The notes beneath the pieces are model-generated. The model did no database searches. It was given only the letters and a program-made list of their open reading frames with translations, and had not been told where the DNA came from. From Mucilaginibacter jinjuensis (GTDB lineage Bacteria > Bacteroidota > Bacteroidia > Sphingobacteriales > Sphingobacteriaceae): a DNA stretch of 64,000 nucleotides. The position numbers and the translations under genes are program-made. Positions 17,140 through 25,805 of the stretch are shown here, one piece after another. The stretch covers positions 3,534,001-3,598,000 of the forward strand of contig NZ_CP117167.1 of the NCBI RefSeq assembly GCF_028596025.1, given 5' to 3'. Positions within the stretch are counted from its first letter, which is position 1. Every line of letters begins with the position of its first letter.

Positions 17140-18168
17140 TTATTTAGCTGTGCTGTTTGTAAGCAAAGTTCTCCAGCCTTCGCTTTCAGGAATGCCGGGT
17201 TTACGTTTGCCAAAAAATTGCACAATGGTATTTCCATCCTTATCAAATACTTCGATGCTGTGCACCCAGCCATCATTGGTAGGTTTTTTAACCAGCCAAA
17301 CAGTATCAATACCATCCAAACGCAGGTGCATGTTAAAGTCAGGATCGAGCACATTGAACCATGGGCCGGTTTCTACCAGTTTAACAATAGGGCCTGTATG
17401 GATCTGGATACAGCCTGCGCTGCCGGTAAACACCATGATCTCTTGTCCGCGTGCAGATGCATTTTCCAGGATAGTTTTAAGCGTAGCTACTTCCAGTCTT
17501 ACCGCATAATCATCTGGTGCTAAACGCAAAGCCTGGGTGCGGGTAATTTGATATTTCTTCAATAATGGATGAAAATCGTGCGTATCCTGCAAAGCTTTCC
17601 AGCCTTCCTGAAATTCAGCAACATTAATTTCGCTATCAGGTAACTCAACAGTTGGTGCCGATGCCGGTAAAACAGTTAAGGTTTCCTGCTGATCTTCTGC
17701 AGTATATTTTGCTACCAGTTGCTGATAAGCTTGTTTGTCGCTATCATCAATCAGGTAGATCTTGTGTACGGCCTCACCGCTTTTATCGAAAAATTGTAAG
17801 CTATGGCGCTCTGCCTCATTAACTGCAAAACCAAAAGCCCACTGGCTCATAAATAAGCGCAGGTCGATATCCGGTGTAACCACCAAACCTACATGGCCGT
17901 TAAATGTCGCTTTTTTGTAGATGCCTTTACGCTCGTGCACGCAATAATCGTTACGGGTTAAGGCCATTACCTTGCCCAGTGTATTTACTTCTTTTAAAAG
18001 TTCGGGGAACTCATTTTTCAACCTAACCACACTTACACCGATGCCGGTATTTACCAGATCGGCTTCGCTTACGCCCAGTTGTTTGGCAGCATCGCGGATG
18101 CGCACTTTAGGATTTTGCTCTTTGAAAGCGTCCCATTGCGCTTTTATAGTTTGTGTTGTACTTTCCAT
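17140..18168 (-). CDS. hmuS: Hemin-degrading factor, HmuS/ChuS family
   Basis: The 342-residue cytoplasmic protein consists of two homologous halves, as in HemS/ChuS/HmuS. The N-terminus has the family opening NPKVRIRDAAKQLGVSEADL. Each half contains the paired strand pattern: GHVGLVVTPDIDLRLFMSQW in the first and GCIQIHTGPIVKLVETGPWF with LDPDFNMHLRLDGIDTVWLV in the second. The family binds heme delivered by the ABC importer and releases iron by ring opening, or traffics heme. The gene follows hmuV by 12 bp. The axial His was not pinned down by eye. Confidence 0.92.
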   Translation of the reverse strand: MESTTQTIKAQWDAFKEQNPKVRIRDAAKQLGVSEADLVNTGIGVSVVRLKNEFPELLKEVNTLGKVMALTRNDYCVHERKGIYKKATFNGHVGLVVTPDIDLRLFMSQWAFGFAVNEAERHSLQFFDKSGEAVHKIYLIDDSDKQAYQQLVAKYTAEDQQETLTVLPASAPTVELPDSEINVAEFQEGWKALQDTHDFHPLLKKYQITRTQALRLAPDDYAVRLEVATLKTILENASARGQEIMVFTGSAGCIQIHTGPIVKLVETGPWFNVLDPDFNMHLRLDGIDTVWLVKKPTNDGWVHSIEVFDKDGNTIVQFFGKRKPGIPESEGWRTLLTNSTAK

Positions 18169-18180
18169 ATTTGTTTTAGT

Positions 18181-18972
18181 TTACGAGTTATAATTAATTC
18201 GCCCGGTGGTAATTACCAGCGGACAGTTAAAGTTTTCATTTTTCATTAATTGCACCTTAATGCCAAAAGCATCGTGCAAGTTTTCGCAGGTAACCACTTC
18301 TTCGGGGTTGCCCAAAGCCTGTACTTTTCCTTGTTTCAGGATCATGATCTGATCTGCATAGGCAGCGGCCAGGTTAATATCATGCAGAATGCAGATCACA
18401 CCATATCCCCTATCAGCCATATCACGCGCCTGCATCAGTAATTGTTGCTGATGCAGAATATCGAGACCGTTGGTAGGCTCATCCAAAAACAACCAGCCAT
18501 TGGGCACATCCTGGATCTGGGCAATAACACGCGCCAGTTGCACACGCTGCTGCTCGCCTCCTGATAAAGTTTCGTAGGTTCTACCCGCCATCATGGTAAC
18601 GCCTGTAGCCTGCATGGCTTCAACCACCATTTGCATGTCGTGCTCCGTAGGCTGACCATCGAAATGAGGGTATCTGCCCATTAGCACCAGCTCTTTAACG
18701 GTAAATGAAAGACTGAGTGTATTATGCTGCGTTAAAACCGAACGTTTGCGTGCCAGTTCTTTGATTGGATAATCGTCCAGATCTTTATCATTGAATTGAA
18801 TTTGCCCGGCAGATGGCAACATCTCATTGCACAACAATTTAAGCAGGGTACTTTTACCAGCCCCGTTTGCGCCTATGATGGCAAGAATTTCGCCCGGTTT
18901 AGCTTCAAACGAAACATTGTTTAAGATCACCTTTTTGCCAACGGAATAAGAAACGTTATTAACCTTGATCAT
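18181..18972 (-). CDS. hmuV: Heme ABC transporter ATPase
   Basis: The 263-residue ABC ATPase has Walker A IIGANGAGKSTLLKLL near residue 35, the signature LSGGEQQRVQLARVIAQ around 139, Walker B WLFLDEPTNGLD and the switch His in VICILHDINLAAAYAD. Size and motifs fit the FecE/HmuV class that powers heme or siderophore import. Its start overlaps the end of the permease gene by 4 nt, and hmuS follows. The heme specificity is inferred from the HmuY, HmuS and receptor neighbours. Confidence 0.94.
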   Translation of the reverse strand: MIKVNNVSYSVGKKVILNNVSFEAKPGEILAIIGANGAGKSTLLKLLCNEMLPSAGQIQFNDKDLDDYPIKELARKRSVLTQHNTLSLSFTVKELVLMGRYPHFDGQPTEHDMQMVVEAMQATGVTMMAGRTYETLSGGEQQRVQLARVIAQIQDVPNGWLFLDEPTNGLDILHQQQLLMQARDMADRGYGVICILHDINLAAAYADQIMILKQGKVQALGNPEEVVTCENLHDAFGIKVQLMKNENFNCPLVITTGRINYNS

Positions 18973-20018
18973 ACCTGTTGTTTTTTAATTTGTGCATTGA
19001 TCATGTAAATAAATACCGGCGAACCTGCCAGTGCAGTTACAATACCAATGGGTAATTCTGTAGGTGCGACTACGGTTCGCGATGCGAGATCGGCGAGGGT
19101 GAGCATGGCTGCTCCCAGTATAGCAGAGCCGGGTATTACCAGTCTATTATCGGCACCAAAACCTATCCGGATAATATGCGGGACTACAAGCCCCACAAAG
19201 CTGATAATACCGGCAACTGCAACTGATGCCCCCACAGACATCGTAGCCAGTAAAAGCACTGCACGCTTTATTTTATTTACGTTGAAGCCCATGTGCCCGG
19301 CTTGCGTTTCGCCCAGGGCTATGGCGTTAAGTGACTTACCCATGAATGGTAATACCAGCACAGGGATCAATATAAAAGGCAATATACTACCCACCGAAAG
19401 CCAGCTCGATCCTCCTAAACTTCCCAGACTCCAGAAAGTAAGGTTACGAAGCTGTTCATCTGTTGAGATATAAGTAAGCAAACCGGTGAACGAGAATGCC
19501 AGGGCATTGATGGCAATACCTGTTAACAGTAAAGCCGTTATCATGGTGCGGCCATTGCGCATAGCCAGTTTATACACCGCCAATGTTGTAATAAAAGCAC
19601 CAATAAAGGCTGATACCGATAACATGTAATAGCTGTAAGTGCTGCCCATCAGGGTTAACAGTTTACCACCGAATACAATAGTTAAGGCCGCAAACAGTGT
19701 AGCACCTGATGAAATACCGATCAACCCTGGCTCGGCCAGTGGATTGCGGAATAAGCCTTGAATAGCTGATCCCGCAACAGCCAACGCAGCGCCGATCAAT
19801 ACGCCCGATACTACCCTCGGCAAGCGCAGGTTAAACATCACGGCAAATTGCTGCGTGGTAAACTCAGCCTTATCGCTTAAACCAATATGATAACTTATCA
19901 TCGACCAGAGCTGATTAACCTGGATGTGTACTGCCCCGATACATATAGAAGCAATAACTACCAGCAGCAACAGCACCGATAAACCAATGAGTATGTAGCT
20001 ATGATTTTTAACAATCAT
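18969..20018 (-). CDS. hmuU: Heme ABC transporter permease, FecCD family
   Basis: The 349-residue protein has about ten hydrophobic helices. FecCD signatures are visible: FNLRLPRVVSGVLIGAALAVAGSAIQGLFRNPLAEPGLIG near residues 65-105, WSLGSLGGSSW in the middle, and GFVGLVVPHIIRI-type and ELPIGIVTALAGSPVFIYMI segments toward the end. It forms the inner-membrane channel of the heme importer with HmuV. Its first base is the last base of hmuT (20018) and its end overlaps hmuV, so all three are translationally coupled. Confidence 0.94.
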   Translation of the reverse strand: MIVKNHSYILIGLSVLLLLVVIASICIGAVHIQVNQLWSMISYHIGLSDKAEFTTQQFAVMFNLRLPRVVSGVLIGAALAVAGSAIQGLFRNPLAEPGLIGISSGATLFAALTIVFGGKLLTLMGSTYSYYMLSVSAFIGAFITTLAVYKLAMRNGRTMITALLLTGIAINALAFSFTGLLTYISTDEQLRNLTFWSLGSLGGSSWLSVGSILPFILIPVLVLPFMGKSLNAIALGETQAGHMGFNVNKIKRAVLLLATMSVGASVAVAGIISFVGLVVPHIIRIGFGADNRLVIPGSAILGAAMLTLADLASRTVVAPTELPIGIVTALAGSPVFIYMINAQIKKQQV

Positions 20019-20863
20019 TACTTAATTTTCTGTGCCAGTTCGCCAACCGCTAATCCTAATCTTGGGCCAAAGCTGCTTACCAGTTCGCCATCCATCGTAA
20101 CAAAACGCTTGTTTTTGCCTGCGTTGGTTTGGGCTACGCCTTGTACATTTAATAAACCGGCTGCACCGCCCAAACTATCCATACCGCTGCTAAACAGTAA
20201 GATCACATCAGGGTTAGCGGCAACCAAAGCCTCAGGAGTTAAAGGTTTAAAATCGCTGAAACCGGTAACGGCATTTGCGCCGCCTGCCATTTCAATGATC
20301 TGTTGCATCTGCGTGCCTTCGCCGGCTACCATCATGGTGCCTGTACCACGGGCGTAAATAAATAATACTTTAGGTTTAGCGCCTTTATTAACTTTTGCAG
20401 CAGCAGCCAGGTCGCTATCCAGTTTTTTAATCAGCGGATCGGCCGCCTTTGGTTTACCGAAAGCAGCTGCAACATCTTTAATCAGTTTGCGGGTGCCATC
20501 GGCGCTATAGGTTTGGGTAAATAATACCAGTTTAATGCCTGTGCTTTTTAATTGCGATACCAATTCCGGCTTCAATTCATTTGATAAGCCGGTTACAATA
20601 TCGGGTTGCAGAGCCAAAATGCCTTCGGCACTCAGGTTACGGTTGTGGCCAACTTTGGGTTTGCTTTTCAGGGTAGCCGGGTAGTTACTGGTAATATCGG
20701 TGCCAATAATATTGGCTTCCATGCCAATGCCTGCCAGTATCTCGCTCACGGTACCGTTTACAGATACAATTTTGGGCGATGTTTGCGCCATAGTTTGCGG
20801 CGCGTAGCTTAACATTAATACGATGAAGCTTAAGATCAGATTTTTAATGTTTTTTATTTTCAT
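20018..20863 (-). CDS. hmuT: Heme ABC transporter periplasmic binding protein
   Basis: The start is placed at 20863 (MKIKNIKNLILSF), giving 281 residues with a clean signal peptide ending TMAQ. A start 60 bp upstream would add residues encoded by a hairpin-rich spacer. The mature protein is a class III periplasmic binding protein: PKIVSVNGTVSEILAGIGME, VGHNRNLSAEGILALQPDIV, GARGTGTMMV-like ARGTGTMMVAGEG and NPDVILLFSSGMDSLGG. It should carry heme from the outer-membrane receptor to HmuUV. The upstream hairpin at 20884-20915 separates it from hmuY. Confidence 0.92.
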   Translation of the reverse strand: MKIKNIKNLILSFIVLMLSYAPQTMAQTSPKIVSVNGTVSEILAGIGMEANIIGTDITSNYPATLKSKPKVGHNRNLSAEGILALQPDIVTGLSNELKPELVSQLKSTGIKLVLFTQTYSADGTRKLIKDVAAAFGKPKAADPLIKKLDSDLAAAAKVNKGAKPKVLFIYARGTGTMMVAGEGTQMQQIIEMAGGANAVTGFSDFKPLTPEALVAANPDVILLFSSGMDSLGGAAGLLNVQGVAQTNAGKNKRFVTMDGELVSSFGPRLGLAVGELAQKIK

Positions 20864-20883
20864 GTTTGTGGGGATTTTTAAAA

Positions 20884-20915
20884 TATGTTCCGCCGCCCTC
20901 GCGGCAGCGGAACAT
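20884..20915 (-). terminator. Hairpin between hmuY and hmuT, possible attenuator
   Basis: ATGTTCCGC (20884-20892) pairs perfectly with GCGGAACAT (20907-20915); the GC-rich centre can add pairs. Read on the minus strand it is followed by ATATTTT, a weak U-tract. It could partially terminate transcription, giving more HmuY and receptor than importer, or stabilise the upstream message. Strength is uncertain. Confidence 0.5.
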
Positions 20916-20949
20916 GGAATCAACTGACTTGATCCTTTCTCAAATTGAA

Positions 20950-21558
20950 TTATTGTAAACTGGTTGTACCGTTTGCCTGGTATGCAAAGCGAAATGTGTA
21001 AATTCTTGATGCCGGCCTGGTGGTTAAATCAGCAAATGTTGGCGTAGTGGTATCAGGGTTGCCTTTGTAATAGCTTTTCATTTCTATCTTGGCATAGTTA
21101 CCAGCGCTGGTTTTTACCACAATAATTTTACCCGGAACCATTAAAATAGCGTGCTGAGGTGCAGTTGTAGCAGTATAGGTATACCACCCTGTAATTGCCG
21201 CAGCGCCGGTAGCATCTGCCTTGTAGCCACTTGTTGGTGCTGTAGTTAAATCGGCAAAGGTGCTGCTTACTACTTGCGCTTGTGTTGTACCTGTGCCAGA
21301 CGAGCCGCTGTTTATAAAAATACTGGTGCCCGAAAATTTAACATCCCATTTTGTCCCGGTGGTGTCTGCGCCTGTTACAACAGCGTTGTTAGCTAAACTA
21401 TAGTACACGTTACCTTTTGAGCCATCAAGGTCTGTTACAGTGTTGGTTTTCAGCGTAGCTACGGGCGTAGTTGTATCATCATTGTTTTTGCTGCATGCGC
21501 TCATAAAAAGTACCGAGCTGCTAATTAATCCTAAAGCTAAAGTTTGAAGTTTGTTCAT
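20950..21558 (-). CDS. hmuY: HmuY-family heme-binding lipoprotein
   Basis: The 202-residue product has a lipoprotein signal ending LFMSAC (Cys22). The domain following is the HmuY pattern: VTDLDGSKGNVYYSLANNAV, GTKWDVKFSGTSIFINSG, GWYTYTATTAPQHAILMVPG and a C-terminal IYTFRFAYQ strand. HmuY proteins are cell-surface hemophores that strip heme from host or environmental proteins and hand it to the HmuR receptor. In Porphyromonas HmuY two His bind heme; here an equivalent pair is not obvious and coordination may use other residues. It sits directly after the receptor gene. Confidence 0.9.
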   Translation of the reverse strand: MNKLQTLALGLISSSVLFMSACSKNNDDTTTPVATLKTNTVTDLDGSKGNVYYSLANNAVVTGADTTGTKWDVKFSGTSIFINSGSSGTGTTQAQVVSSTFADLTTAPTSGYKADATGAAAITGWYTYTATTAPQHAILMVPGKIIVVKTSAGNYAKIEMKSYYKGNPDTTTPTFADLTTRPASRIYTFRFAYQANGTTSLQ

Positions 21559-21584
21559 CTTATTTGTTTGTTTCTATTTGTGAG

Positions 21585-23675
21585 TTATTGTTTGTTGAAA
21601 TTATAGGTGAAGCCTGCGTAAAGTAACCGCCCCGGCAGGTTGCTGATGGTTAGCGGTTGTTTATAATCGCCCAGGTTTTCGCCCGTTAATTGAAAGCGGA
21701 GCTGGTTGTGATAAAACAGTTTAGATACCGATGCATTAAAGAGTACATAGCCTTTTACATATTCGTCATCACGGTTTACAATGCCGTTACCATCCAAATC
21801 AGAGAAACCATACCTACCGCGATAGATGGCCCTTACTGATGCAATGATGCCTGTTTTATCATCCTGGTAGTTTATCCGGGCATTGGCCATATTTTTTGAT
21901 CGGTTTAATAAACCGCCGTACATACTCTTGGTTACCTTTACCGTTTCGCGGGTTTTAGGGTCTGTACCGTATACCTGCCCGGCTTTAATCTGGTCGAGTA
22001 CACTGTTATCATAAGCCTGTAGATATTGGTAGCCGCCGGCCACAGTCCAATGCTTCAGGAAATTATAGCTCAGGTCTGTCTCCGCTCCTTGTGTGTATAC
22101 ACTATGGATGTTGAAGTACGAGTAAACCGATTGGCCGTTGGTTTTGATGGCAATAGGCTCGGCATCAATAAGGTCGCGGATATTATTCCGAAAGAAATTA
22201 ACTGTCCACATTAATGATTTTACCGGGCGATAACGGTAACCCAGGTTATATCCTGTTGAGCTTTCTGCGTTTAGCGGCTGAAGTTTGGATGGGTCGATCA
22301 ATATAGTTTGTATCTGCCCCTGTTGTTGTAGCTTGGCTGTTTGTGCAGCCGCTTCTTCGTAACCAAATACACTGTATCCAACCACCGCATTGGTGAAGTT
22401 GAGATAAAGCTGACGGAAATCTGGCGCTTTATAACCTTTACCGGTCGAGCCAAGGATCACAAATTTATCTGACAATTGATAGCTCACAGCCAGTTTCGGG
22501 CTAAATTGCGAACGATAAACACTGTGCGCATCAAAACGGCCGCCGGCAATTATGTTCAGCTTTTTAATCAGAGTCCAATCGCCTTGTGCGTATACATAAC
22601 CCGATGTAAAAGATTGTTTGGTATCGTACCGTGTTGCGTCCACTGTTTCGTATTGACCACCTGCTCCTGATGTTACCCTTAATTTGGCGTAAACCTGGTA
22701 ATCACTCTGTACCTCTGCCCTGTTAAACGCCTGGTTAAAATAAGTTTGGTCGTAAACCGCGTTGGTAGCGGTATAGTTGAGCAGCGATGTAGTTTCGTAT
22801 GTAGATCTGTACAATCTCAACTCGCCTGTAAATTTCTCTGAAAACCGGTGCGTAATGGATGGCGAGATACTAAAGTTGCTTTCCGTTCCTTTACCGGCTA
22901 CCTGCCCGCTATCTACACTATAATTGTTATTAGTAGTATTAGTGTAGTTTCTGATCAATAAACGTAGATCTGTATTAGGTGTCAACTTATAGGTAACCCT
23001 GCCATTAACGGTGTACCCATGAAAAGGAGAAACCGTTGGGCTGCCTGATGAGGGCACCAACGAATAACCATCGCTGCTATTACGGTTAACAAAGCCTGAT
23101 ATAGATAACCTTGGTGTGGCATAAGCTGCGTTTAAAGACAAGTCGGCATTTTTATTAGTACCATAGCGTGCTGCCACAGAAGTGGAGAAACCCAATGGTG
23201 GTGTTGCCGAAATGAGGTTTACCACACCCGCCATTGCCTCGCTGCCATATAATGATGATACCGGGCCTTTTACTACTTCGATCCTGTCGATACCGTTTGT
23301 AGTGATGCGGGTAAGATCTAATATCCCGGTGGTACGTCCTATGATCGGTAGTCCATCCAGCATAATCATGGTATAATCGGGGCTAAAACCCTGGATCTGG
23401 ATACCCTGACCGTGGGCATCCGGTAATACCGACAGGCCGGTTTGCTCGTTCAATACTTCGTCCAATCTCACCAATCCCCTGTTCTTAATTTCTTTATTAC
23501 TGATGGTACTTACCGGCATGGGCACTGTCATTAAATCTTTTGCAGACCGGGTAGCTGTTACAATAACTTCCTTTAATTTTTTGGCCTTGCTGGTATCTCT
23601 CGCAGCGGTATCTATCTGTTGTGCGCTCAGCTTTGCAGAGAGTAGCATCAACACACAGATAAATTTTTTCTCCAT
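21585..23675 (-). CDS. hmuR: TonB-dependent heme receptor, HmuR-like
   Basis: The 696-residue product has a signal peptide ending LSAQQ, then directly a plug domain: LKEVIVTATRSAKDL, RLDEVLNEQTGLSVLPDAHG, VVKGPVSSLYGSEAMAGVVNLIS. It lacks the N-terminal carboxypeptidase-like domain common in other Bacteroidota receptors. The barrel includes GYKAPDFRQLYLNFTN, in the region where heme receptors carry the FRAP/NPDL block, here FRQL/LNF. It ends with a strand YAGFTYNF plus two residues. It heads the heme operon and is divergent from the AraC regulator gene, with a 97-bp control region between. Confidence 0.9.
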   Translation of the reverse strand: MEKKFICVLMLLSAKLSAQQIDTAARDTSKAKKLKEVIVTATRSAKDLMTVPMPVSTISNKEIKNRGLVRLDEVLNEQTGLSVLPDAHGQGIQIQGFSPDYTMIMLDGLPIIGRTTGILDLTRITTNGIDRIEVVKGPVSSLYGSEAMAGVVNLISATPPLGFSTSVAARYGTNKNADLSLNAAYATPRLSISGFVNRNSSDGYSLVPSSGSPTVSPFHGYTVNGRVTYKLTPNTDLRLLIRNYTNTTNNNYSVDSGQVAGKGTESNFSISPSITHRFSEKFTGELRLYRSTYETTSLLNYTATNAVYDQTYFNQAFNRAEVQSDYQVYAKLRVTSGAGGQYETVDATRYDTKQSFTSGYVYAQGDWTLIKKLNIIAGGRFDAHSVYRSQFSPKLAVSYQLSDKFVILGSTGKGYKAPDFRQLYLNFTNAVVGYSVFGYEEAAAQTAKLQQQGQIQTILIDPSKLQPLNAESSTGYNLGYRYRPVKSLMWTVNFFRNNIRDLIDAEPIAIKTNGQSVYSYFNIHSVYTQGAETDLSYNFLKHWTVAGGYQYLQAYDNSVLDQIKAGQVYGTDPKTRETVKVTKSMYGGLLNRSKNMANARINYQDDKTGIIASVRAIYRGRYGFSDLDGNGIVNRDDEYVKGYVLFNASVSKLFYHNQLRFQLTGENLGDYKQPLTISNLPGRLLYAGFTYNFNKQ

Positions 23676-23702
23676 TTATTTAGACTGATTAAAAATAATG
23701 AT

Positions 23703-23770
23703 GCAAATTTGCGCCATAGATCAGTTGGGCGGTTAACGCAAAACGGATTGAAAACAACGCGAAACGGATT
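23703..23770. promoter_or_regulatory. Control region of heme operon: direct repeats and palindrome
   Basis: Two 15-bp direct repeats AACGC(A/G)AAACGGATT lie at 23735-23749 and 23756-23770, a 21-bp period (two helical turns), ending just before the AraC-regulator start. GCAAATTTGC at 23703-23712 is a perfect palindrome nearer the receptor gene. Direct repeats at two helical turns are the typical AraC-family target, so the regulator probably binds here to control both divergent units. Confidence 0.6.
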
Positions 23771-23772
23771 AT

Positions 23773-24795
23773 ATGCAAATCAACTTTACATCTCTGCCTA
23801 ACCGGCAATCACAGCTTAACCTGGCCTATCCAAAAGAATTTAGCGGGGCCGCACACATAGAACAACGCACCTCATCGGCAGCTGCCGAATGGGGAAATAT
23901 GAAGATCAAAGAGTTATGGTTTGAAGGGGTATGCCTCTTTAACAGTCACTTTAATGTGAATACTACTTCGGCCATGCGATTGCAGTGCGGCAGCTTTTGC
24001 TGGGTAATGAATTTTGTGCTGGATGGAGAACTTGCTGTACAATCAAACACGGAAGATGTTAACCTAACCTTAGAGAAAGGCAGGTACCACACCTTTTATT
24101 GCTCAGCGCTCGATATTGACCTGGTTGTAAATCAACCGACTGAAGTATTTACCATTTGCCTCACCCAGCGTTTTATCCGCAAACTATTGGGCAAAGATAT
24201 TTTACCCGAAAACTTTGAAGGCGGCGGCCAGGAACCATTCACCTTAGTAACTACCGACGAATACCGTGATGGCCGATTTAAGGTACTAATTAAAGAAATG
24301 GTAAAAGCCGGGCAGCCCGATTATATCCGCAGGATATTCCTGGAGGCCAAGATACTGGAGCTATTATCGATGCAACTGGAGCGGCTGGAAAACAAACAGT
24401 CATCGCCCGGAAACTTTAGTAAAGAAGATGTTTCGCGATTGGAAGAAGCCAAAACCCTGGTAGAGCAAAACCTGCAAACCCCCTGCTCGCTTATTGAACT
24501 GGCACGCAAAACCGGGTTAAATGATTTTAAGTTGAAGAAAGGTTTTAAAGAACTCTTCGGACATACGGTATTTGGGTATCTGTTTGAGTTACGGATGGAC
24601 TCCGCATATCAACTCTTAAAAGAAGGTAAGACTGTAGGTGAAGTATCAGAAATTGTAGGATATAAGAATGCGCATCACTTTACCTCGGCATTTAAGAAGA
24701 AATACAACCTGTTACCTAGCCAAATAGGTAAAATATTGACTTTCATTTTAAGTGGATATACATTTAGTGCCTTAAGCGCCTACTTTTTTGAGTAG
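23773..24795 (+). CDS. AraC-family regulator of the heme operon
   Basis: The 340-residue protein has a C-terminal double helix-turn-helix from about residue 235: LVEQNLQTPCSLIELARKTG, LNDFKLKKGFKELFGHTVFG, then VGEVSEIVGYKNAHHFTSAFKKKYNLLPSQI. The N-terminal 200 residues resemble the sensor part of PchR-like regulators (MRLQCGSFCWVMNFVLDGEL, KGRYHTFYCSALDIDL). It is divergent from the heme receptor gene and is likely an activator responding to heme or iron status. After the HTH a short hydrophobic tail (FILSGYTFSALSAYFFE) is unusual. Confidence 0.92.
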   Translation: MQINFTSLPNRQSQLNLAYPKEFSGAAHIEQRTSSAAAEWGNMKIKELWFEGVCLFNSHFNVNTTSAMRLQCGSFCWVMNFVLDGELAVQSNTEDVNLTLEKGRYHTFYCSALDIDLVVNQPTEVFTICLTQRFIRKLLGKDILPENFEGGGQEPFTLVTTDEYRDGRFKVLIKEMVKAGQPDYIRRIFLEAKILELLSMQLERLENKQSSPGNFSKEDVSRLEEAKTLVEQNLQTPCSLIELARKTGLNDFKLKKGFKELFGHTVFGYLFELRMDSAYQLLKEGKTVGEVSEIVGYKNAHHFTSAFKKKYNLLPSQIGKILTFILSGYTFSALSAYFFE

Positions 24796-25197
24796 AAGAA
24801 GCAAAAAAGCAGACAATAAGCGCATTAAATACTTATAAAATAACAAAATTTACGTATTTAATTCAATGAATAGATGAAAAAACCATCAATAAGAACAAAT
24901 TATAAACATATTCAGCATCAAATTTTCAACATTTCAATAATTAAGTAGTTTTAAAACTATATTTGCAATATAAATTAAAGCTATTTAATAAAATACAATC
25001 AAAAATAAAAGTATTTGTATCCTTTAAAGCTTTAAAAAATCATTATACAATTCATAATTAACGAAATAAAGGACTACTACCGGGGCGAAGCGATCAATAC
25101 ACTACTCCTGAGGCCATGCAGGAGTAGTTGATTGCTCTTAATAGGTAAAGATGCTATCAAAATTAAAAAATAGCCAGATACACCCCACAATTATTGT
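24796..25197. other. AT-rich intergenic stretch with a conserved-looking hairpin
   Basis: No gene was seen in this spacer. Most of it is very AT-rich. At 25095-25134 a GC-richer hairpin stands out: CTACTCCTG (25102-25110) pairs with CAGGAGTAG (25119-25127), and the flanks CAAT/ATTG extend the imperfect stem to 14 of 16 pairs. There is no T-run after it, so it is not a plain terminator; a small RNA or repeat remnant is possible. Confidence 0.5.
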
Positions 25198-25226
25198 AAA
25201 AGCTAACCTCAATGGTTGGCTTTTTT
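25198..25226. terminator. Bidirectional terminator hairpin
   Basis: AAAAGCTAACC (25198-25208) pairs with GGTTGGCTTTT (25214-25224) with one G-U pair and a 5-nt loop; a T-run follows on the plus strand and a shorter one on the minus strand. It lies at the end of the DUF1304 gene. Confidence 0.75.
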
Positions 25227-25227
25227 G

Positions 25228-25593
25228 TTATCGGGCCAGCAAAGTAAATATTAAGGCTATAATTGCCGGTACGGCTTGCTTTACAAAAATACCTTTAGAG
25301 GCTGTTAATGAACCATAAATACCAGCCACAATTACACAGCCCAGAAAAAATTCTGCCACATAAACACTCCAATTGGCATCAGTTATCAATAACGACCATA
25401 TTAACCCGGCCGAAAGAAAACCGTTGTATAAACCCTGGTTAGCAGCTAATGCTTTGGTTGGTTCAAACAGCTCTTTCGGGAAGGTTCTGAATGTCTTTTT
25501 GCCTACCGTTGTCCAGGCGAACATTTCGATCCACAAAATATACAGGTGCTCAATGGCAACAAATGCAATAAGGATATGGGCTATAATTTTCAT
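25228..25593 (-). CDS. DUF1304 membrane protein
   Basis: The 121-residue protein has four hydrophobic helices (IIAHILIAFVAIEHLYILWIE, LYNGFLSAGLIWSLLI, VYVAEFFLGCVIVAGIYGSL, AVPAIIALIFTLLAR). The family signatures IEHLYILWIEMF and ANQGLYNGFLSAGLIW are present. DUF1304 proteins are small inner-membrane proteins of unknown function. It is a single gene ending at a terminator; nothing in the context suggests a role. Confidence 0.92.
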   Translation of the reverse strand: MKIIAHILIAFVAIEHLYILWIEMFAWTTVGKKTFRTFPKELFEPTKALAANQGLYNGFLSAGLIWSLLITDANWSVYVAEFFLGCVIVAGIYGSLTASKGIFVKQAVPAIIALIFTLLAR

Positions 25594-25744
25594 AAATAAA
25601 ACGGCTTTAAAACTGGTGTTTTAAATATAGAAAATAGATTGTACGTGTATGGCATATAATTATATTAAACATGAAATCAGGGTATTTCCAGTTTCGTATG
25701 TCTTATATAAAAATAAATAATATGTTATTTTATTACCTGCACTT

Positions 25745-25752
25745 TACCTTTG
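25745..25752 (+). promoter_or_regulatory. Bacteroidota -7 promoter element
   Basis: TACCTTTG matches the TAnnTTTG consensus about 53 bp before the TTG start of the outer-membrane barrel gene. A clear -33 element was not found. Confidence 0.4.
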
Positions 25753-25805
25753 AATTGCAGAAATGTATTAAAATTGCGCCAAATCTCTAAATAATTACCC
25801 TGGGT

